Source: Gemmatimonadota bacterium (lineage in GTDB: Bacteria; Latescibacterota; UBA2968; UBA8231). Taken from it: a DNA stretch of 64,000 bases. The notes beneath the pieces were generated by a model. It saw only the letters and a list, made by a program, of their open reading frames with translations, did not search any database and was not told where the DNA came from. The stretch lies in contig JABJJN010000040.1 in the NCBI GenBank assembly GCA_018660835.1, forward strand, positions 62,001 to 126,000. The letters run 5' to 3'. The position numbers and the translations under genes are program-made. This document shows positions 43,201 through 53,089 of the stretch, piece by piece; position 1 is the stretch's first letter, and every line of letters starts with the position of its first letter.

Positions 43201-44434
43201 CACCGAGTCGTGGATACACGGGTTCTCGACGCTGTATCAGGGGTGGATCGTTTACCGGCGTGACGATGACCTGCGTCCGTACCGTATCAGTGAGACCGGT
43301 TTCGTCCACAACGACCAACTCGATCTGCGTCGTGCCAAAGGAGTCCGGGGCGGCACTGAACAGGGCTCGACGCTGTGCATCGATCGTGACGATGGCAAAG
43401 TTGGCAGAATTCGTCGTCTTCCACGTCAGGTCTTGATCGAGGTCATCAAGATCACTGACGACATCATCCAGTTGCACGAACCCACTGAAGGAATCTTCCG
43501 CAAAGGTGATGGTCGGCGGAAATCCGCTGATCCGTGGTGGCGACAGTACCCGAATCGACACCGTGTCGATGTCCTCGTTGCCTTCCCCATCTTCGTGGGC
43601 CCTGAAGATCACTTGGTGTTCGCCAACGATTCCCTCTGGGCGCATGGTTACACGGCCGCCCGGCTCGATCGTCGTATTCAACCCGTCGATGAAATTCGAA
43701 GACCACATGACCTGGGCACCGATCTGATCGACGAACTGATCCAGGTCGGCGAACACGACCTGTTCTCCGGCACCCTCCACGACGGTCGTATCTGGTAGAT
43801 CCTGAATCTGAAAACCGGTGACACGAAGGGCTAAGGAGCCTAAGGGAGACCCGAAATTCTGCTCCGCTCCCGGGGCTACAGAGGACGTGTAGTGGGACAT
43901 GCGATGACCGACAGCCAGCAACTCTAGTACTGTCTCGTCGCCAAAGGGTCGTCGGTTGACATCAAGAGTGAGCGTCGCGGCAATTCCCGCTTCTGTAACA
44001 AGCGGTCGCCTAACCCCACCTGCTTCAGCCATGCTCAGAATGGTCTGGCCATCTTCATGTTCAGATCGATTCAACAGTTCCACGCCGTCGAGGAAATCGC
44101 CGTCTGCGAAGGGTTTGGCTTCACTTCCCTCGCCACTGGCAGCGACCAGCGAAAACACATCAGCATCATAGGAGAGGTAGAAGGTGTATCCTGTCACCGG
44201 ATCGGTACCCGGCGTGATGACAACCTCCAGATGCAACTGCTGACCCAGTTCCACAGACGAAGACGTTTCATCACCAGCACGCTGCAGACGAATTTCGGCA
44301 GGCCCATCGGTCGTGCCTGCCTGCTGGCCTGCGTCATCCTGTGCGGCGGCAACCGCCAGCGATGACAGCACCCAAATGGCAAGGAACGCTCGCAGCAGGC
44401 GTCGTGGTCTGTTTGGTAGAAGCCGCATTGACAT
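40271..44434 (-). CDS. Giant exported protein B': cohesin-like head, tandem cadherin/Ig-like repeats, sorting domain
   Basis: This 1387-residue protein has a signal peptide (about 1-31). A cohesin-like domain (about 45-205) has V-x-L-G-Q-Q-L-H-L-E-V and Y-T-F-Y-L-S-Y-D-A-D-V-F. About nine repeats of ~95 residues follow (about 208-1055). Each has a L/P-x-x-V-x-x-x-x-G start, a central D-L-D-x-x-V-x-D-D-D-x-x-x-x-x-L-x-W stretch and an ending such as A-x-D-P-Q-G-N. After these come a bacterial Ig-like unit, a domain ending G-L-Y-R-R-G, and the FlgD-like domain (H-P-N-P-F-N-G to M-L-L-L-R). No catalytic motif is present; the build suggests a surface adhesin or scaffold. The ATG is 2 bases after the stop of A', and protein C follows with no gap. 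Confidence 0.85.
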   Translation of the reverse strand: MSMRLLPNRPRRLLRAFLAIWVLSSLAVAAAQDDAGQQAGTTDGPAEIRLQRAGDETSSSVELGQQLHLEVVITPGTDPVTGYTFYLSYDADVFSLVAASGEGSEAKPFADGDFLDGVELLNRSEHEDGQTILSMAEAGGVRRPLVTEAGIAATLTLDVNRRPFGDETVLELLAVGHRMSHYTSSVAPGAEQNFGSPLGSLALRVTGFQIQDLPDTTVVEGAGEQVVFADLDQFVDQIGAQVMWSSNFIDGLNTTIEPGGRVTMRPEGIVGEHQVIFRAHEDGEGNEDIDTVSIRVLSPPRISGFPPTITFAEDSFSGFVQLDDVVSDLDDLDQDLTWKTTNSANFAIVTIDAQRRALFSAAPDSFGTTQIELVVVDETGLTDTVRTQVIVTPVNDPPLIQRREPVYPRLGADGAATVPLAELLSDADDPLTGLDIELLADNGLQAQVSEDGTEIVISGSEAGRGLIQIMASDSEQTVEGRLVAIVLEEDQSIGPQIGPLTPLRFLQGITGTLDLANLATDDSPASSLFWTPVAPDELHPSVTGTTLLVSAQPDFVGPSAVVLIVTDAELHQDSATLPVIVLSSDEAAAPFVHTVAKIGLVSAEAAGAQTDSVVIFLDEVVDDPDTPVTQLVWTATASSGLQADLDSALRRVTLTAQVGLAGIGSLTLTATDPQGMQHTRSIPVLVSEPGGGPILNVPSQVVLEDAGDKGRVDLDALVFDDEDFDSELLWTVGAAEGVVVELDPVSHLLRVQRSDESNVSPPPSEALILLTVEDTQGQTQSKILNVQLPPVFDILALPELVVFPGGEDSSLVLSDFSQFETDPVALDWQVGMPVKLTARIDTSSLRVHVASPDPEFIGFEVLQFTATDPSGRSRTATARVSVRGRGLAPQIRALPSVLVRAGEQNTDVDLDDFVVDDDADSNLTWSVSSPADVVVEVDSLTHIVSVTPLETASGPRTAQLLVRDPAGNTDLALLEITVLRGGEPPILAELPQLLLIAGTPEQALNLDLFVSDADTPVEDLTWLASAEPGIGARVEDRRLLISVPAGQQGVRRVIIAAIDPQGNRDEAPLTILIQQDDQAPTISIQASRNRLTPDRLDLEFTTDEDLGTSPQIELNGVSVMPSSTGPGMWSVAYPIPVNEEDQRLTVGVRASDAAGNESTREVEISLRRVGAAGGSALSADNAASVNVPDAAAQPGRIVVLRQMDASDLPEGAAEGGPVYELDVAAGNQINEPIILSLFAGSSILDPLQGMQRWNPMLGDWEDVPAAVDTASAWISAALRKPGLYRRGQVEPENRRAAQRLSNHPNPFNGMTQIEYEVTRSGPVRVQIYNILGQRVRLLVDDPLQQDGLWAIEWDGRSDGGGQLGSGVYYYQVQEAGGIRLRSMLLLR

Positions 44435-44436
44435 GA

Positions 44437-47400
44437 CTATTTCAGCAGCAGCATGGAGCGAGTTTGCGTCTGTCTGCCCACACGAAGGCGGGCGTAGTAG
44501 ACGCCGGACGAGACCCGGTTCCCGTGACGATCACGTCCATTCCAGACAATCATATGGCGGCCCACTGCCATGGTTTCACCAACAAGTCGTACCAGACGCT
44601 GCCCGACGGCATCGTAGACATCCAACTCGACCCCGACGGCGTCACCCGCAGCAGAGGCCACGTCGAATTGTATGGTCGTCGTCGGGTTGAATGGATTCGG
44701 ATAGTTAGGCTGCAGACTGAACGCGGTTGGTGCAGCGACAGCAACTTCGACACTCGTCGGCACTGTCGCATCGACCTCGACAGCCCGATATCTCGAATCG
44801 ATGAGCAATACATCTCGAATTCGCGGCGCATCGGCACGCGCCCGGGCAACGAACTGCCAACTCAGGGGCTGGCCTCCAATATCTCCGTGGCCAATCCGCG
44901 ACACACCCCAGCGGCCACCGGCGGCATCCATCCGACTTACGCTCAAGGTCTTCTGAGTTGACGTCGCTGACACCAATTCCCAGGCATCTGCATCAAAGTC
45001 GAGTGCGAGTTCAACGGCTCGTATACCGGCCCAGGAGGTCGACTCCAGAGTGGCCTTGAGGGTGTCACCCAGGTCGTACGAGATCTGCGCGAAGGCCAGA
45101 TCGACATCGAGCGTCAGGTCACTTGCAACGGGTCGATAGACGGGCGTCGGACCGCGTCCCAGATAGTTGGCGCTCACGAGCGTCAGATCACGAATGGTAA
45201 CCTGACCGTCACCCGTGATATCCGCGCGGGCACTGTCGGCGTCTGCGGCCAGATTCCGAGCAAAGAGAGACGCAACGAAATCCCAGTCGGCAAGGGTCAC
45301 CTCATTGTCGGGAAGAGAAATCCCATCGGCGTTCAGATAACCCGCAACATCACCACCCAACAGCAGCGTATCCCCAGTGACTGTGGCAGGCCGAACGTTA
45401 TCCAGTGTCGAACCAGGATGAAGTTCAAGACCCGCGATACGGCCTTCGAGATAGCCATCGATGCGCACGTGCAGATCAAGGCGTCCTGTAGGCGTCTGAG
45501 ACAGTTGAAAGGAGCCATCTGGCTGCAACGACACTTGGACACCAGCCCTGTCTGAATCGATGTCATTGCTGACGGCAAACAGACTGTCCTCGATGTCCAG
45601 GAAGGCACCCCAATGTCTCCAGCCAACGTCAATGCTGGCACTGTGGTCCGTACGTCCCTCAAGGCTGACCGTGCCATTCACCGTTCCACGACCGGGGATC
45701 AGTCGTGCCGTCGCCAGAGGTTCGGCCGTTGCCGGCACGATGATTTCGCCGTCGCGTTCCAATTGTGAGGGCTGTCCGTTGTCGGCATCAGTCAGCAGTT
45801 GTATATCACTGATACCATCTCCTGCGATCGCGACGATCTCCATCGCCACCAGTGCGCGATCACCCACCAGGGCAGGGATCCCATCAGGAGCGGGATCAAA
45901 ATACTCGCACGTGAGCAGGAGAGAGCCCTCCTCCACCGTCGCCTCGTTGCTGACCAGTTTTGATCCCTGAAATCCATCACGGACGAAGAATGGCTGGATC
46001 CCCTCACGACCCGGATCCTGGTCGATCACGTCGAAGATCGCAGAATCTAGTCGCAGAGTGATCAGCACCAGATCGACACTTTGCTCCAGGGCATCCACCA
46101 CGACATCGATCTGCTGACGATCAGCATTGACCCCTATAGTGAAGTTCTCAGGCAGCAGATTGAAGACCCGCCTTGCGGGGATCGCCGCGGGCCCACCAAG
46201 CGTGAGTGTCCCCGGAGTACGCCAGGCGCGAGTGTCGGACCCGAAGGTCCCATCGTCGGTGATGGCCAGATAGACGTGGTAGGTCCCGGCTTGCGGAGCG
46301 CCGGAGGTGTTGGGCCCTCTTTGTAGATGCCCCGTCGTCAGATCGAAGGCATCTGCAGCATCATCCTCGCTCAGGTCCATCTCAAGGTCGACGTCGGATG
46401 GAGCAAACCCGTCAGCTGAATTGACGACGTACGTTTGACCTGACACGACGCTGGAGTAGTCGGTGGAGTCTCCGTGGTCTTCTGGACTGAGAAGTATTCG
46501 CAACCTCGCATCATCATCCAGGTCCATGTCCTGCCAGCTGATACGGGCAGACTCGCCGGCACCTACCGTGATCGGGGTGGCGGGCTGCAGCGGCAGCAAC
46601 GCAGGAGGATGCTCGAACTGCAGGGGCGTCGGGGTTGAGCCTCCCATTCGCGTCAGACGACTCAGACTACCGTCATCAATCACACCGTAGAGGTAGTAGT
46701 CCTGCATGGCGGTGGGCACGAAGTCCCCATCAGCCAACGACCACAGGTCCCAGACAAACTGATTCGACAAGCGATCATCATCCTCTTCATTCAACCCGGC
46801 AACGATGAGGTGGGCCGCTTCTTCCTGCTCAATCTGGGCAACGCCATCAGGGATGGAAATATCTGGAGTGGGGCTCAGATAGAGTGAGATCAGCGCCTCA
46901 TCGTCTGCGTCGACGTCTCCATCGACTCCACTCTGTCCCCATCCCAATGTGAGGAAACGCTGTGGACGCAAACCACCGGTGATGATAGAGGCACCGTCCA
47001 TTGCAGCGTCGAGGTCATCCAGTCGCAGAAATGGCGAGTGTCGTACCAGAATCTGATGGGTCGTCCGATCTACTGTGGCCTGTGATCCTCCGACGGCGAC
47101 TGCATAGACATAGTAGTCGCCAATCTCGACGAGAGGAGAAACCGTGCGCCAGTCAATGCGACGCGTGTGCTCTGCCACCCCATCGGTGCCCGTAATGGCC
47201 GTCGCCCCTGCCAGAGTCGCCAGCGTGCCATCGCGGGTGATATCACTGGGGCCAAGGTTCGGATCCGCACTGTAGAACAGGTGAATTCGTGCGCTGTCGT
47301 CGTGGTCGACGACCTGCAGCTGAATCACAAGGCGACGGGGCCCTTCCCCGTTGACCTGCCCCTGCTCGTCGAGCAGTCCACCGGAATCGAAGACCATGGC

Positions 47401-48471
47401 GTCTGCTGCAAGCAAGTCGTTGTCGCGGACACCCAACTGCTCGATGACGGGTTCGTGACGGACCACAAGTGCACGACTTCGCCCCAGTGGAACTCTGCCG
47501 GTAACCTCGGAGACGACGTAGAGCCAGTATGTGTTGGACGGCAGGTCCCGCGTCAGCAGGTGTACGGACGCGCCTGTTCCTTCATTCTCCTGATAGATCG
47601 ATTCATCGGCGACGACGACAGCCGGCGTCGCGACATCGGGCCCGATCTGGGTCAGATTGGGCTCGGTGGCAAAGTAGAAGAGGTAGGGTGTGTCATTGGC
47701 GTCATTCCCATCCCCCAAACCTGCGCGTCGATTTGGATGCGCTTCGCCACCGTCGAAGACCAGGTCGGGAAGATCGAGAACCAGGACGGTCGCACTGGCC
47801 GGGTACACAGTGCCACGGGCAGATGTCAGCGTGTCGGCGGCACCAGACAGGGGCGCAGCCAGATCAACGATTCCCATAGAACCCATGGCCGCCAGATCAT
47901 TCGACGCAATGAAGCTGATTTCAGGGGACTGTTGGGTGACATCGACTTCTGCGGGATCAGCAAATTCGATGGCCCCATAACTCACAGCCGTGGCGGATGG
48001 TGAATTCGACGTCGCCCTGCATGGGAACTGCACATAGACCTGCCCGCCAGCGGCAGCAACACCCTGACTGGACAACACAATCGATTCTTCGGTCGTCGTT
48101 GTGGATGCTTCGAATCTGGGCAACTCATTGCTGACGGCACGATAGACGACCCGCACTTCATCAAATAGAGCGCCGTCGCCGTCGGCGTCGTGGAGAACCA
48201 ACAGTGGTGGCAAGCCGATACGTATCGCTTCGGATGAGGCTTCATCTGGATGCGCAAGTGTGATCTGCAATTGCTGCCAGTAGAGCTGATCACCCGCATC
48301 GCCGCGGGGCACACGAGCCAGTTCAGGTGGCTCAATGGCCACCGACTGGGCGTCTACCGCTGTGGCGCCAAGGGATAGACTGATCCCTAAGGCCAGGGCG
48401 GCAACGAGCCGTGGCATGAGCCATTCACCGACGTTTCGGTGAATTATCTGTTGTAGGACGGCTGGAAACAT
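44437..48471 (-). CDS. Giant exported protein A': paralogue of protein A, with dockerin-like loops and sorting domain
   Basis: This 1344-residue protein aligns along its whole length with the product of the gene at 53090. After the signal peptide come ~150-residue units that contain D-Y-Y-V-Y-A-V and end V-R-H-S-P-x-L. A cohesin-like domain (about 795-925), a G-R-T-D-H carboxypeptidase-regulatory-like domain and two dockerin-like loops (about 1035-1105, ending D-I-T-G-D-G-Q-V-T-I-R-D-L) follow. A second cohesin-like domain and the FlgD-like domain (N-Y-P-N-P-F-N-P-T-T to M-L-L-L-K) complete it. GGAAGG lies just before the ATG at 48471. An ATG 18 codons later gives a cleaner signal peptide but has no SD and sits behind a hairpin. 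The gene is preceded by a 178-base gap. Confidence 0.84.
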   Translation of the reverse strand: MFPAVLQQIIHRNVGEWLMPRLVAALALGISLSLGATAVDAQSVAIEPPELARVPRGDAGDQLYWQQLQITLAHPDEASSEAIRIGLPPLLVLHDADGDGALFDEVRVVYRAVSNELPRFEASTTTTEESIVLSSQGVAAAGGQVYVQFPCRATSNSPSATAVSYGAIEFADPAEVDVTQQSPEISFIASNDLAAMGSMGIVDLAAPLSGAADTLTSARGTVYPASATVLVLDLPDLVFDGGEAHPNRRAGLGDGNDANDTPYLFYFATEPNLTQIGPDVATPAVVVADESIYQENEGTGASVHLLTRDLPSNTYWLYVVSEVTGRVPLGRSRALVVRHEPVIEQLGVRDNDLLAADAMVFDSGGLLDEQGQVNGEGPRRLVIQLQVVDHDDSARIHLFYSADPNLGPSDITRDGTLATLAGATAITGTDGVAEHTRRIDWRTVSPLVEIGDYYVYAVAVGGSQATVDRTTHQILVRHSPFLRLDDLDAAMDGASIITGGLRPQRFLTLGWGQSGVDGDVDADDEALISLYLSPTPDISIPDGVAQIEQEEAAHLIVAGLNEEDDDRLSNQFVWDLWSLADGDFVPTAMQDYYLYGVIDDGSLSRLTRMGGSTPTPLQFEHPPALLPLQPATPITVGAGESARISWQDMDLDDDARLRILLSPEDHGDSTDYSSVVSGQTYVVNSADGFAPSDVDLEMDLSEDDAADAFDLTTGHLQRGPNTSGAPQAGTYHVYLAITDDGTFGSDTRAWRTPGTLTLGGPAAIPARRVFNLLPENFTIGVNADRQQIDVVVDALEQSVDLVLITLRLDSAIFDVIDQDPGREGIQPFFVRDGFQGSKLVSNEATVEEGSLLLTCEYFDPAPDGIPALVGDRALVAMEIVAIAGDGISDIQLLTDADNGQPSQLERDGEIIVPATAEPLATARLIPGRGTVNGTVSLEGRTDHSASIDVGWRHWGAFLDIEDSLFAVSNDIDSDRAGVQVSLQPDGSFQLSQTPTGRLDLHVRIDGYLEGRIAGLELHPGSTLDNVRPATVTGDTLLLGGDVAGYLNADGISLPDNEVTLADWDFVASLFARNLAADADSARADITGDGQVTIRDLTLVSANYLGRGPTPVYRPVASDLTLDVDLAFAQISYDLGDTLKATLESTSWAGIRAVELALDFDADAWELVSATSTQKTLSVSRMDAAGGRWGVSRIGHGDIGGQPLSWQFVARARADAPRIRDVLLIDSRYRAVEVDATVPTSVEVAVAAPTAFSLQPNYPNPFNPTTTIQFDVASAAGDAVGVELDVYDAVGQRLVRLVGETMAVGRHMIVWNGRDRHGNRVSSGVYYARLRVGRQTQTRSMLLLK
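48423..48444 (-). promoter_or_regulatory. Perfect 9-bp hairpin at the start of the A' gene
   Basis: ATTCACCGA (48423-48431) is the exact inverse of TCGGTGAAT (48436-48444), with a 4-base loop. On the minus strand it ends six bases before an alternative ATG at 48417. Depending on which start is used it is either in the 5' leader or in the first codons. A role in translation control is inference. Confidence 0.45.
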
Positions 48472-48649
48472 TTTCCTTCCGACCGTTCAGGCTCTTCCCG
48501 GACGACACGGTCTCTCCGTGTATTCAGTAACGCGCGCTTCAGGGGCACGATGGGTGCACCCTCGGGGCAACGTCCTGCCTGGGACTGACTGTCAGTACCC
48601 TGCACGGGCACCATTACAAACCATAGTTGAGCAAACCTTGGGCCACATC
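48472..48649 (-). other. 178-base gap inside the giant-protein run
   Basis: All other junctions in the run are 0 to 12 bases. No open frame of note and no clear -35/-10 pair could be found by eye on the minus strand. The A-strand end is purine-rich just before 48471 (ribosome binding site). A promoter or processing site here is plausible but not shown. Confidence 0.3.
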
Positions 48650-51600
48650 TCAGCGCACGAGCAGCAGTTTGTGCGTAACCTGCTCGGTCGGCGTCCGCAT
48701 TCCCAGCAGATAGACGCCTGTGGCGACGGGTCGGCCCTGCATATCCAGTCCATTCCAATGCACGGTCCCTACCCCCCCGGGGTGATGCAACTGCCAGTGA
48801 CGGACCCGTTGACCCAGTGCGTCGTACAGGGTGAGATCCACCACTGCTTGCAGAGAGGTAACGAATTGCAGGGTCGTTTCGGCATTGAAGGGATTTGGAT
48901 ATGCGTTGACTGGATTCAGTGTCCGTGACAGGCCCTGAGTTTCCACTCGCCGATAGACGCCACTGGCAAATACGGGCGCATAGACATCATGGTATCCGCC
49001 GACACGGGAATTTCCACCATCCGGTGGTACCGCGACACGCCAGGACGGGACCACTTCCCACCCAGCAGGTCCGAGCCACTCAACGCCAGCGGCGGCCACA
49101 TCGGTCCGACGCTGAGCGGGGCCCTCGCGGCTGCTCAGCGGATCGGCGAAAAGTAGGCCAACTCCACTTGTCTGGAATGTCTCTGAGAGGATCACGAGCA
49201 CACCCTCAGGGTCTTGCTGAAGGATCACGGCACCACCCGATCCAACAGGAATCTCAACGGCAGCCTCCCCAGTTGGGAGCGCCAGCCTGCCTCCATTCAA
49301 GCCAGAGATAAATGCCGTAACTTGCTGCTGTACAATCTTTTGAACTCCATACGCTTCAGCGATAGCAGCTATAGATATCGTGTGTTCCCCGGGTCCCAGC
49401 TGCACGTGGGCAACCCCGTGTTGATCGATTTCGACCTCCTCTTCGTTGAGCAGGAGTCGACCTTGGGCAGGTTGTGAGGTCTCGACGAACAGATCGAGGC
49501 CTGACCCCGCAAGAGATACCTCGAGTCGAGGAGCCGGCAGCTCCCGTATCTGCACGGGCAGAACCATACTGTGCGTGATCCGGGCCGTGTCCATGGCGCG
49601 AATCCATACGGTCACCGAGCTGTTTGCCGAGATACGCAGGGAATCACGCTCGATTCTTGCCGAACCATCCCCGGCCAACAATCTCGCCTCCCACAACAGT
49701 GAACCCACAGGTGGCGCAGATGTCACCAGGAGGCTCGATAATGGTATGGTCAGGTCCTGACCCTGCCAGGGTGAATCAATCACAGGCGTCACCAGGTCCC
49801 ATGTTGCCACCACTGAGACATCTGGACTCGACTCAGGCGCGCTGGAGGTGTCGTTTTCCTCCAGTAGACGCACCTGCAGGAGGCTTACTGCCACCAGCAG
49901 ACCACTTGGCAGCCGCGCCTCCAATGTCACGTTCCCCGATTCTTCCGCGATCACCGTCAGGGCCCCGGCTGTCGAGTCCCACGCCGTTTCAACCCCCGCA
50001 CCGACATCAGCAACCCGCCACACGAGCGAATCGAAGGACGACGCTACCAGACCGTCGAGAGACAATCGCGCACCGACCCCCTGAGTGAGTTCAACTTGCC
50101 ACGTGGACGTCGTGACCTGTGGCGCCTCGATACGGACAATCAGATCGACGAATTCACTGCGAGCAGCCGTCGACGCCTGCAGTTGCAGAACCCGCCGACC
50201 CGGCAGAGCGTCCTGTGCATCGACGACGAGCCATTCATCGTCTATGGTCGCTGTGACCCGACGAGCATCGACAATCGTCCAGGTGACCGGCCCGTCTGCC
50301 TCGAGCACGAGCGACGGCAGGTGCAGCAAGGTCTGGCGCTGTCCAGCGACCAGATTCTGCGTCGCCGGCACTTGCAGGCGTAACGCGGGGGGCAGCACGA
50401 CAACAGCGCGCAAGGTGACCCCGACCCGCGAATCGCCACTGCTCGCTTGCAGATGAAAGTCGAGGTTGCCTGCAGTCGCCTGTGGCAGCGCGGACAACCG
50501 GATGAGACCTGACTCGAAGGACAGGCTGCCATTTGGTGGTGCCTGAAGCAGAGACCATTCATCGACCTGCCCAGCAAGGATCCAAGACGCGGGATCAAGA
50601 TCCTGCGTCTCCCCCGGACCGAGGGTCACAACTGCAGGCATCTCGATCTGTAGAAGCGCCGCCTGATCTGTCTCTACGACCACTTGTACAAGACGTTCAA
50701 CCTGATGAAACCCGTCGGAGACGCTCAGCACGAGGGCCTCTTCACCGACACGGCCAGGCCCCGCATGAATCGTCAGTATCGAATCCTGAATCGAGGCCGT
50801 CACGATCTGCCCTGGTGTGACCTGCCATTGCACAGGACCGTCCACATGATCCAGATAGTCTGTCAGGGTCAACTCCAGTGAGCCTCCCTGCGGTAGACGG
50901 ACGGCGGGAATCTCGAGGATCTGCAGCGATGGGGCTGAAGCGTCGGCAAGGGCATCGACATGGACGCTCAGGGGCACTGTCACGCGCTCCTGGTCGAGAT
51001 AGACATGGATGAACACTTCGTCACTACCACTGGCCGTCTCTGGCGCCTCAAGAACAAGGCGACCTGCCGCATCGACCTGCACATGCACCAGAGCCCCATT
51101 TGTGCTACCCCATAACACCTGAGTCGAAGCGGCACCGCGCAGCGCGCTGGGTAAGTCGATGCCAGTGGTCGTTCCTGCCGTGAGGCGTATCTGTGACGGC
51201 AGTTCAAGACTGATCTGCGGCGCCCCCACGTCGTCGGAGGATTGCGGACCATCTGAGATCGGGTCGACCGCGGCGCCCTCCTCTTGAGGGCCCTGGGTCG
51301 GATCGAGTGCCGCCGCGTCCGTCACGTTGCCGCCCCCCGTGCCAGATCCTGCCGTAGCGGAAACTGGATCTTGACCGACGTCGGGTATGTCGGTGATTGG
51401 GTCAGGGTCTGGCGAGTGTGCCATGTCGTCGATCTGAACCGACAGGACCGCAGAGGATGTATTGCCCTGCGGATCGCGCACCTGCAGGCTGATCCAGCCA
51501 GCGCCAGGGCCGAGGGCGATAATGTGCAATCCATCTGCATGAACCTGAGCGACCAGATGGCTCGAGGACTGGGCGAGAATCACAAGATTCGCATCGGCGC

Positions 51601-53077
51601 CACTGACCAGAATCTGTTCCCAGCTCCTGATGACGGACTCGTCCGGCATCATCGTCAGCGCCTCCCAGGGATGGAATCGTGGCGCCTCGACCTGTGCCTG
51701 CACATCCACTGGAAGCGACCACTGATCCTGCAATTGTGACTCCTGCCCTGGGATTGGATCGAGGGTCAGCCGAATCGTGCCCCGTCCTTCCCTGAGCCCA
51801 TACAACCGCAGACGACCCTGATCGATGGAGACGGAGACGATGCTGTCCCCACTGGCGGAAATGGCCATCTGCATCACATCGTCGTCGCTGTCGTCAAACA
51901 GTTCGGCCAGCGTCGGCCCCCAGCTGTCGGCGCCCTGCAGGGCCTGCAGAGGGGTGTCGAGATCCCGCTGAAAGACAGGTGCATCATCGACTTCACGCAC
52001 CGTGACCGGAACCTGAACCGAATCGATCAGAGACAACTGGGCATCGAGCAGACGTAGCGTCAGGAAGCTGATCCCTGACCAGTCAACATCTCCAGAGACA
52101 CTCCAGCCGTCGGTTTCAGCGAGCACGAAGAGTCCCTTCCCAGCCTCGATCTGCAACCGATGTCCGGCTGGTGGGGTCAAAAGGAATGGATCGGCCAGTT
52201 GATGTCGGGCATCCTCGTCCATCACGATCGGGGCCAGAGCCAACATGGGGCTCGCTGCAGAGACGGTGACGGCAAATTGCCCACGAAGAAATTCCTCCTC
52301 CCCGTCAAAAGCGAAATACTCCACCTGCGCGACACCGGCCGCGCGCGGCCGCGCACGCAGATGCAGCGCACCATCGATTATCTGTGCCTGCAACAGATCC
52401 TCGGCATCGTGATCGATGTGCCACGTGAGAATCTCGGAGGGGTGAATCTTGTCGAGCCGTTGCTGCCAGGGCTGCTGGCTGTCGATCGTCACATGACCAA
52501 TCGGCACAAAACCCGCCGCCGACAGCTGCAGAGACAGGGCCGCCGTGGACAGGAGGAATCCGTGCTCACGACCAGGGATCCCCATCTGAGTGTAGACGGG
52601 TCCATCCGGCCCGCCGCCAACAAGACTGATCTGCGTCGAAGCAGCAACGCCCACGACACGCCATCTGACCTGGGCGAGGCGGTGCTGTCCAGAAATCACC
52701 TGTCTGCTACCCGACTGCTGTGACGTAACGAGGACAAATCGTGCCCGAGCGTCATCGGTCGATGCATGGGACACTTCATTTGTGAAGATGCCGCCAGGTA
52801 GTCCAGGACTCCGGTCGAAGGGCTCTACAAGATGACTGCTCGACGTGTTCAATACGTCGAGTCGACGAGGGTCGTAGGAAAGGGCCAGGCCAACAGATGT
52901 CAGGGAACGTCCCTGCGTATCGATGTAGATGCTCGCATCAACCGTATCGCCAAGGGCCAAAGTTTCAGCAGGCGCGGTAGATTCGATCCACAATCGCTGT
53001 GCGCAAACTGAGGTCACCGAGACGAGCAGCAGGAGCGTCGTCTTGATCAGAGAGAGTCTGGAGAGGCCGTGCATCAT
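48650..53077 (-). CDS. Giant exported protein B: cohesin-like head, Ig/cadherin-like repeats, sorting domain
   Basis: This 1475-residue protein has a signal peptide (about 1-26). A cohesin-like domain (about 30-190) has L-A-L-G-D-T-V-D-A-S-I-Y-I and L-A-L-S-Y-D-P-R-R-L-D-V. About ten weakly conserved beta-rich units follow, interrupted by a Pro/Ser/Gly/Asp linker (about 552-620). A domain ending S-G-V-Y-R-R-V-E precedes the FlgD-like domain (A-Y-P-N-P-F-N-A-E-T-T to H-K-L-L-L-V-R). The architecture matches B' (cohesin head, repeat stalk, Y-R-R domain, sorting domain), but the repeats are far more diverged than A is from A'. No enzyme motif is seen. It starts 12 bases after the stop of A. Confidence 0.84.
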   Translation of the reverse strand: MMHGLSRLSLIKTTLLLLVSVTSVCAQRLWIESTAPAETLALGDTVDASIYIDTQGRSLTSVGLALSYDPRRLDVLNTSSSHLVEPFDRSPGLPGGIFTNEVSHASTDDARARFVLVTSQQSGSRQVISGQHRLAQVRWRVVGVAASTQISLVGGGPDGPVYTQMGIPGREHGFLLSTAALSLQLSAAGFVPIGHVTIDSQQPWQQRLDKIHPSEILTWHIDHDAEDLLQAQIIDGALHLRARPRAAGVAQVEYFAFDGEEEFLRGQFAVTVSAASPMLALAPIVMDEDARHQLADPFLLTPPAGHRLQIEAGKGLFVLAETDGWSVSGDVDWSGISFLTLRLLDAQLSLIDSVQVPVTVREVDDAPVFQRDLDTPLQALQGADSWGPTLAELFDDSDDDVMQMAISASGDSIVSVSIDQGRLRLYGLREGRGTIRLTLDPIPGQESQLQDQWSLPVDVQAQVEAPRFHPWEALTMMPDESVIRSWEQILVSGADANLVILAQSSSHLVAQVHADGLHIIALGPGAGWISLQVRDPQGNTSSAVLSVQIDDMAHSPDPDPITDIPDVGQDPVSATAGSGTGGGNVTDAAALDPTQGPQEEGAAVDPISDGPQSSDDVGAPQISLELPSQIRLTAGTTTGIDLPSALRGAASTQVLWGSTNGALVHVQVDAAGRLVLEAPETASGSDEVFIHVYLDQERVTVPLSVHVDALADASAPSLQILEIPAVRLPQGGSLELTLTDYLDHVDGPVQWQVTPGQIVTASIQDSILTIHAGPGRVGEEALVLSVSDGFHQVERLVQVVVETDQAALLQIEMPAVVTLGPGETQDLDPASWILAGQVDEWSLLQAPPNGSLSFESGLIRLSALPQATAGNLDFHLQASSGDSRVGVTLRAVVVLPPALRLQVPATQNLVAGQRQTLLHLPSLVLEADGPVTWTIVDARRVTATIDDEWLVVDAQDALPGRRVLQLQASTAARSEFVDLIVRIEAPQVTTSTWQVELTQGVGARLSLDGLVASSFDSLVWRVADVGAGVETAWDSTAGALTVIAEESGNVTLEARLPSGLLVAVSLLQVRLLEENDTSSAPESSPDVSVVATWDLVTPVIDSPWQGQDLTIPLSSLLVTSAPPVGSLLWEARLLAGDGSARIERDSLRISANSSVTVWIRAMDTARITHSMVLPVQIRELPAPRLEVSLAGSGLDLFVETSQPAQGRLLLNEEEVEIDQHGVAHVQLGPGEHTISIAAIAEAYGVQKIVQQQVTAFISGLNGGRLALPTGEAAVEIPVGSGGAVILQQDPEGVLVILSETFQTSGVGLLFADPLSSREGPAQRRTDVAAAGVEWLGPAGWEVVPSWRVAVPPDGGNSRVGGYHDVYAPVFASGVYRRVETQGLSRTLNPVNAYPNPFNAETTLQFVTSLQAVVDLTLYDALGQRVRHWQLHHPGGVGTVHWNGLDMQGRPVATGVYLLGMRTPTEQVTHKLLLVR

Positions 53078-53089
53078 TGCGGCCGAGCG

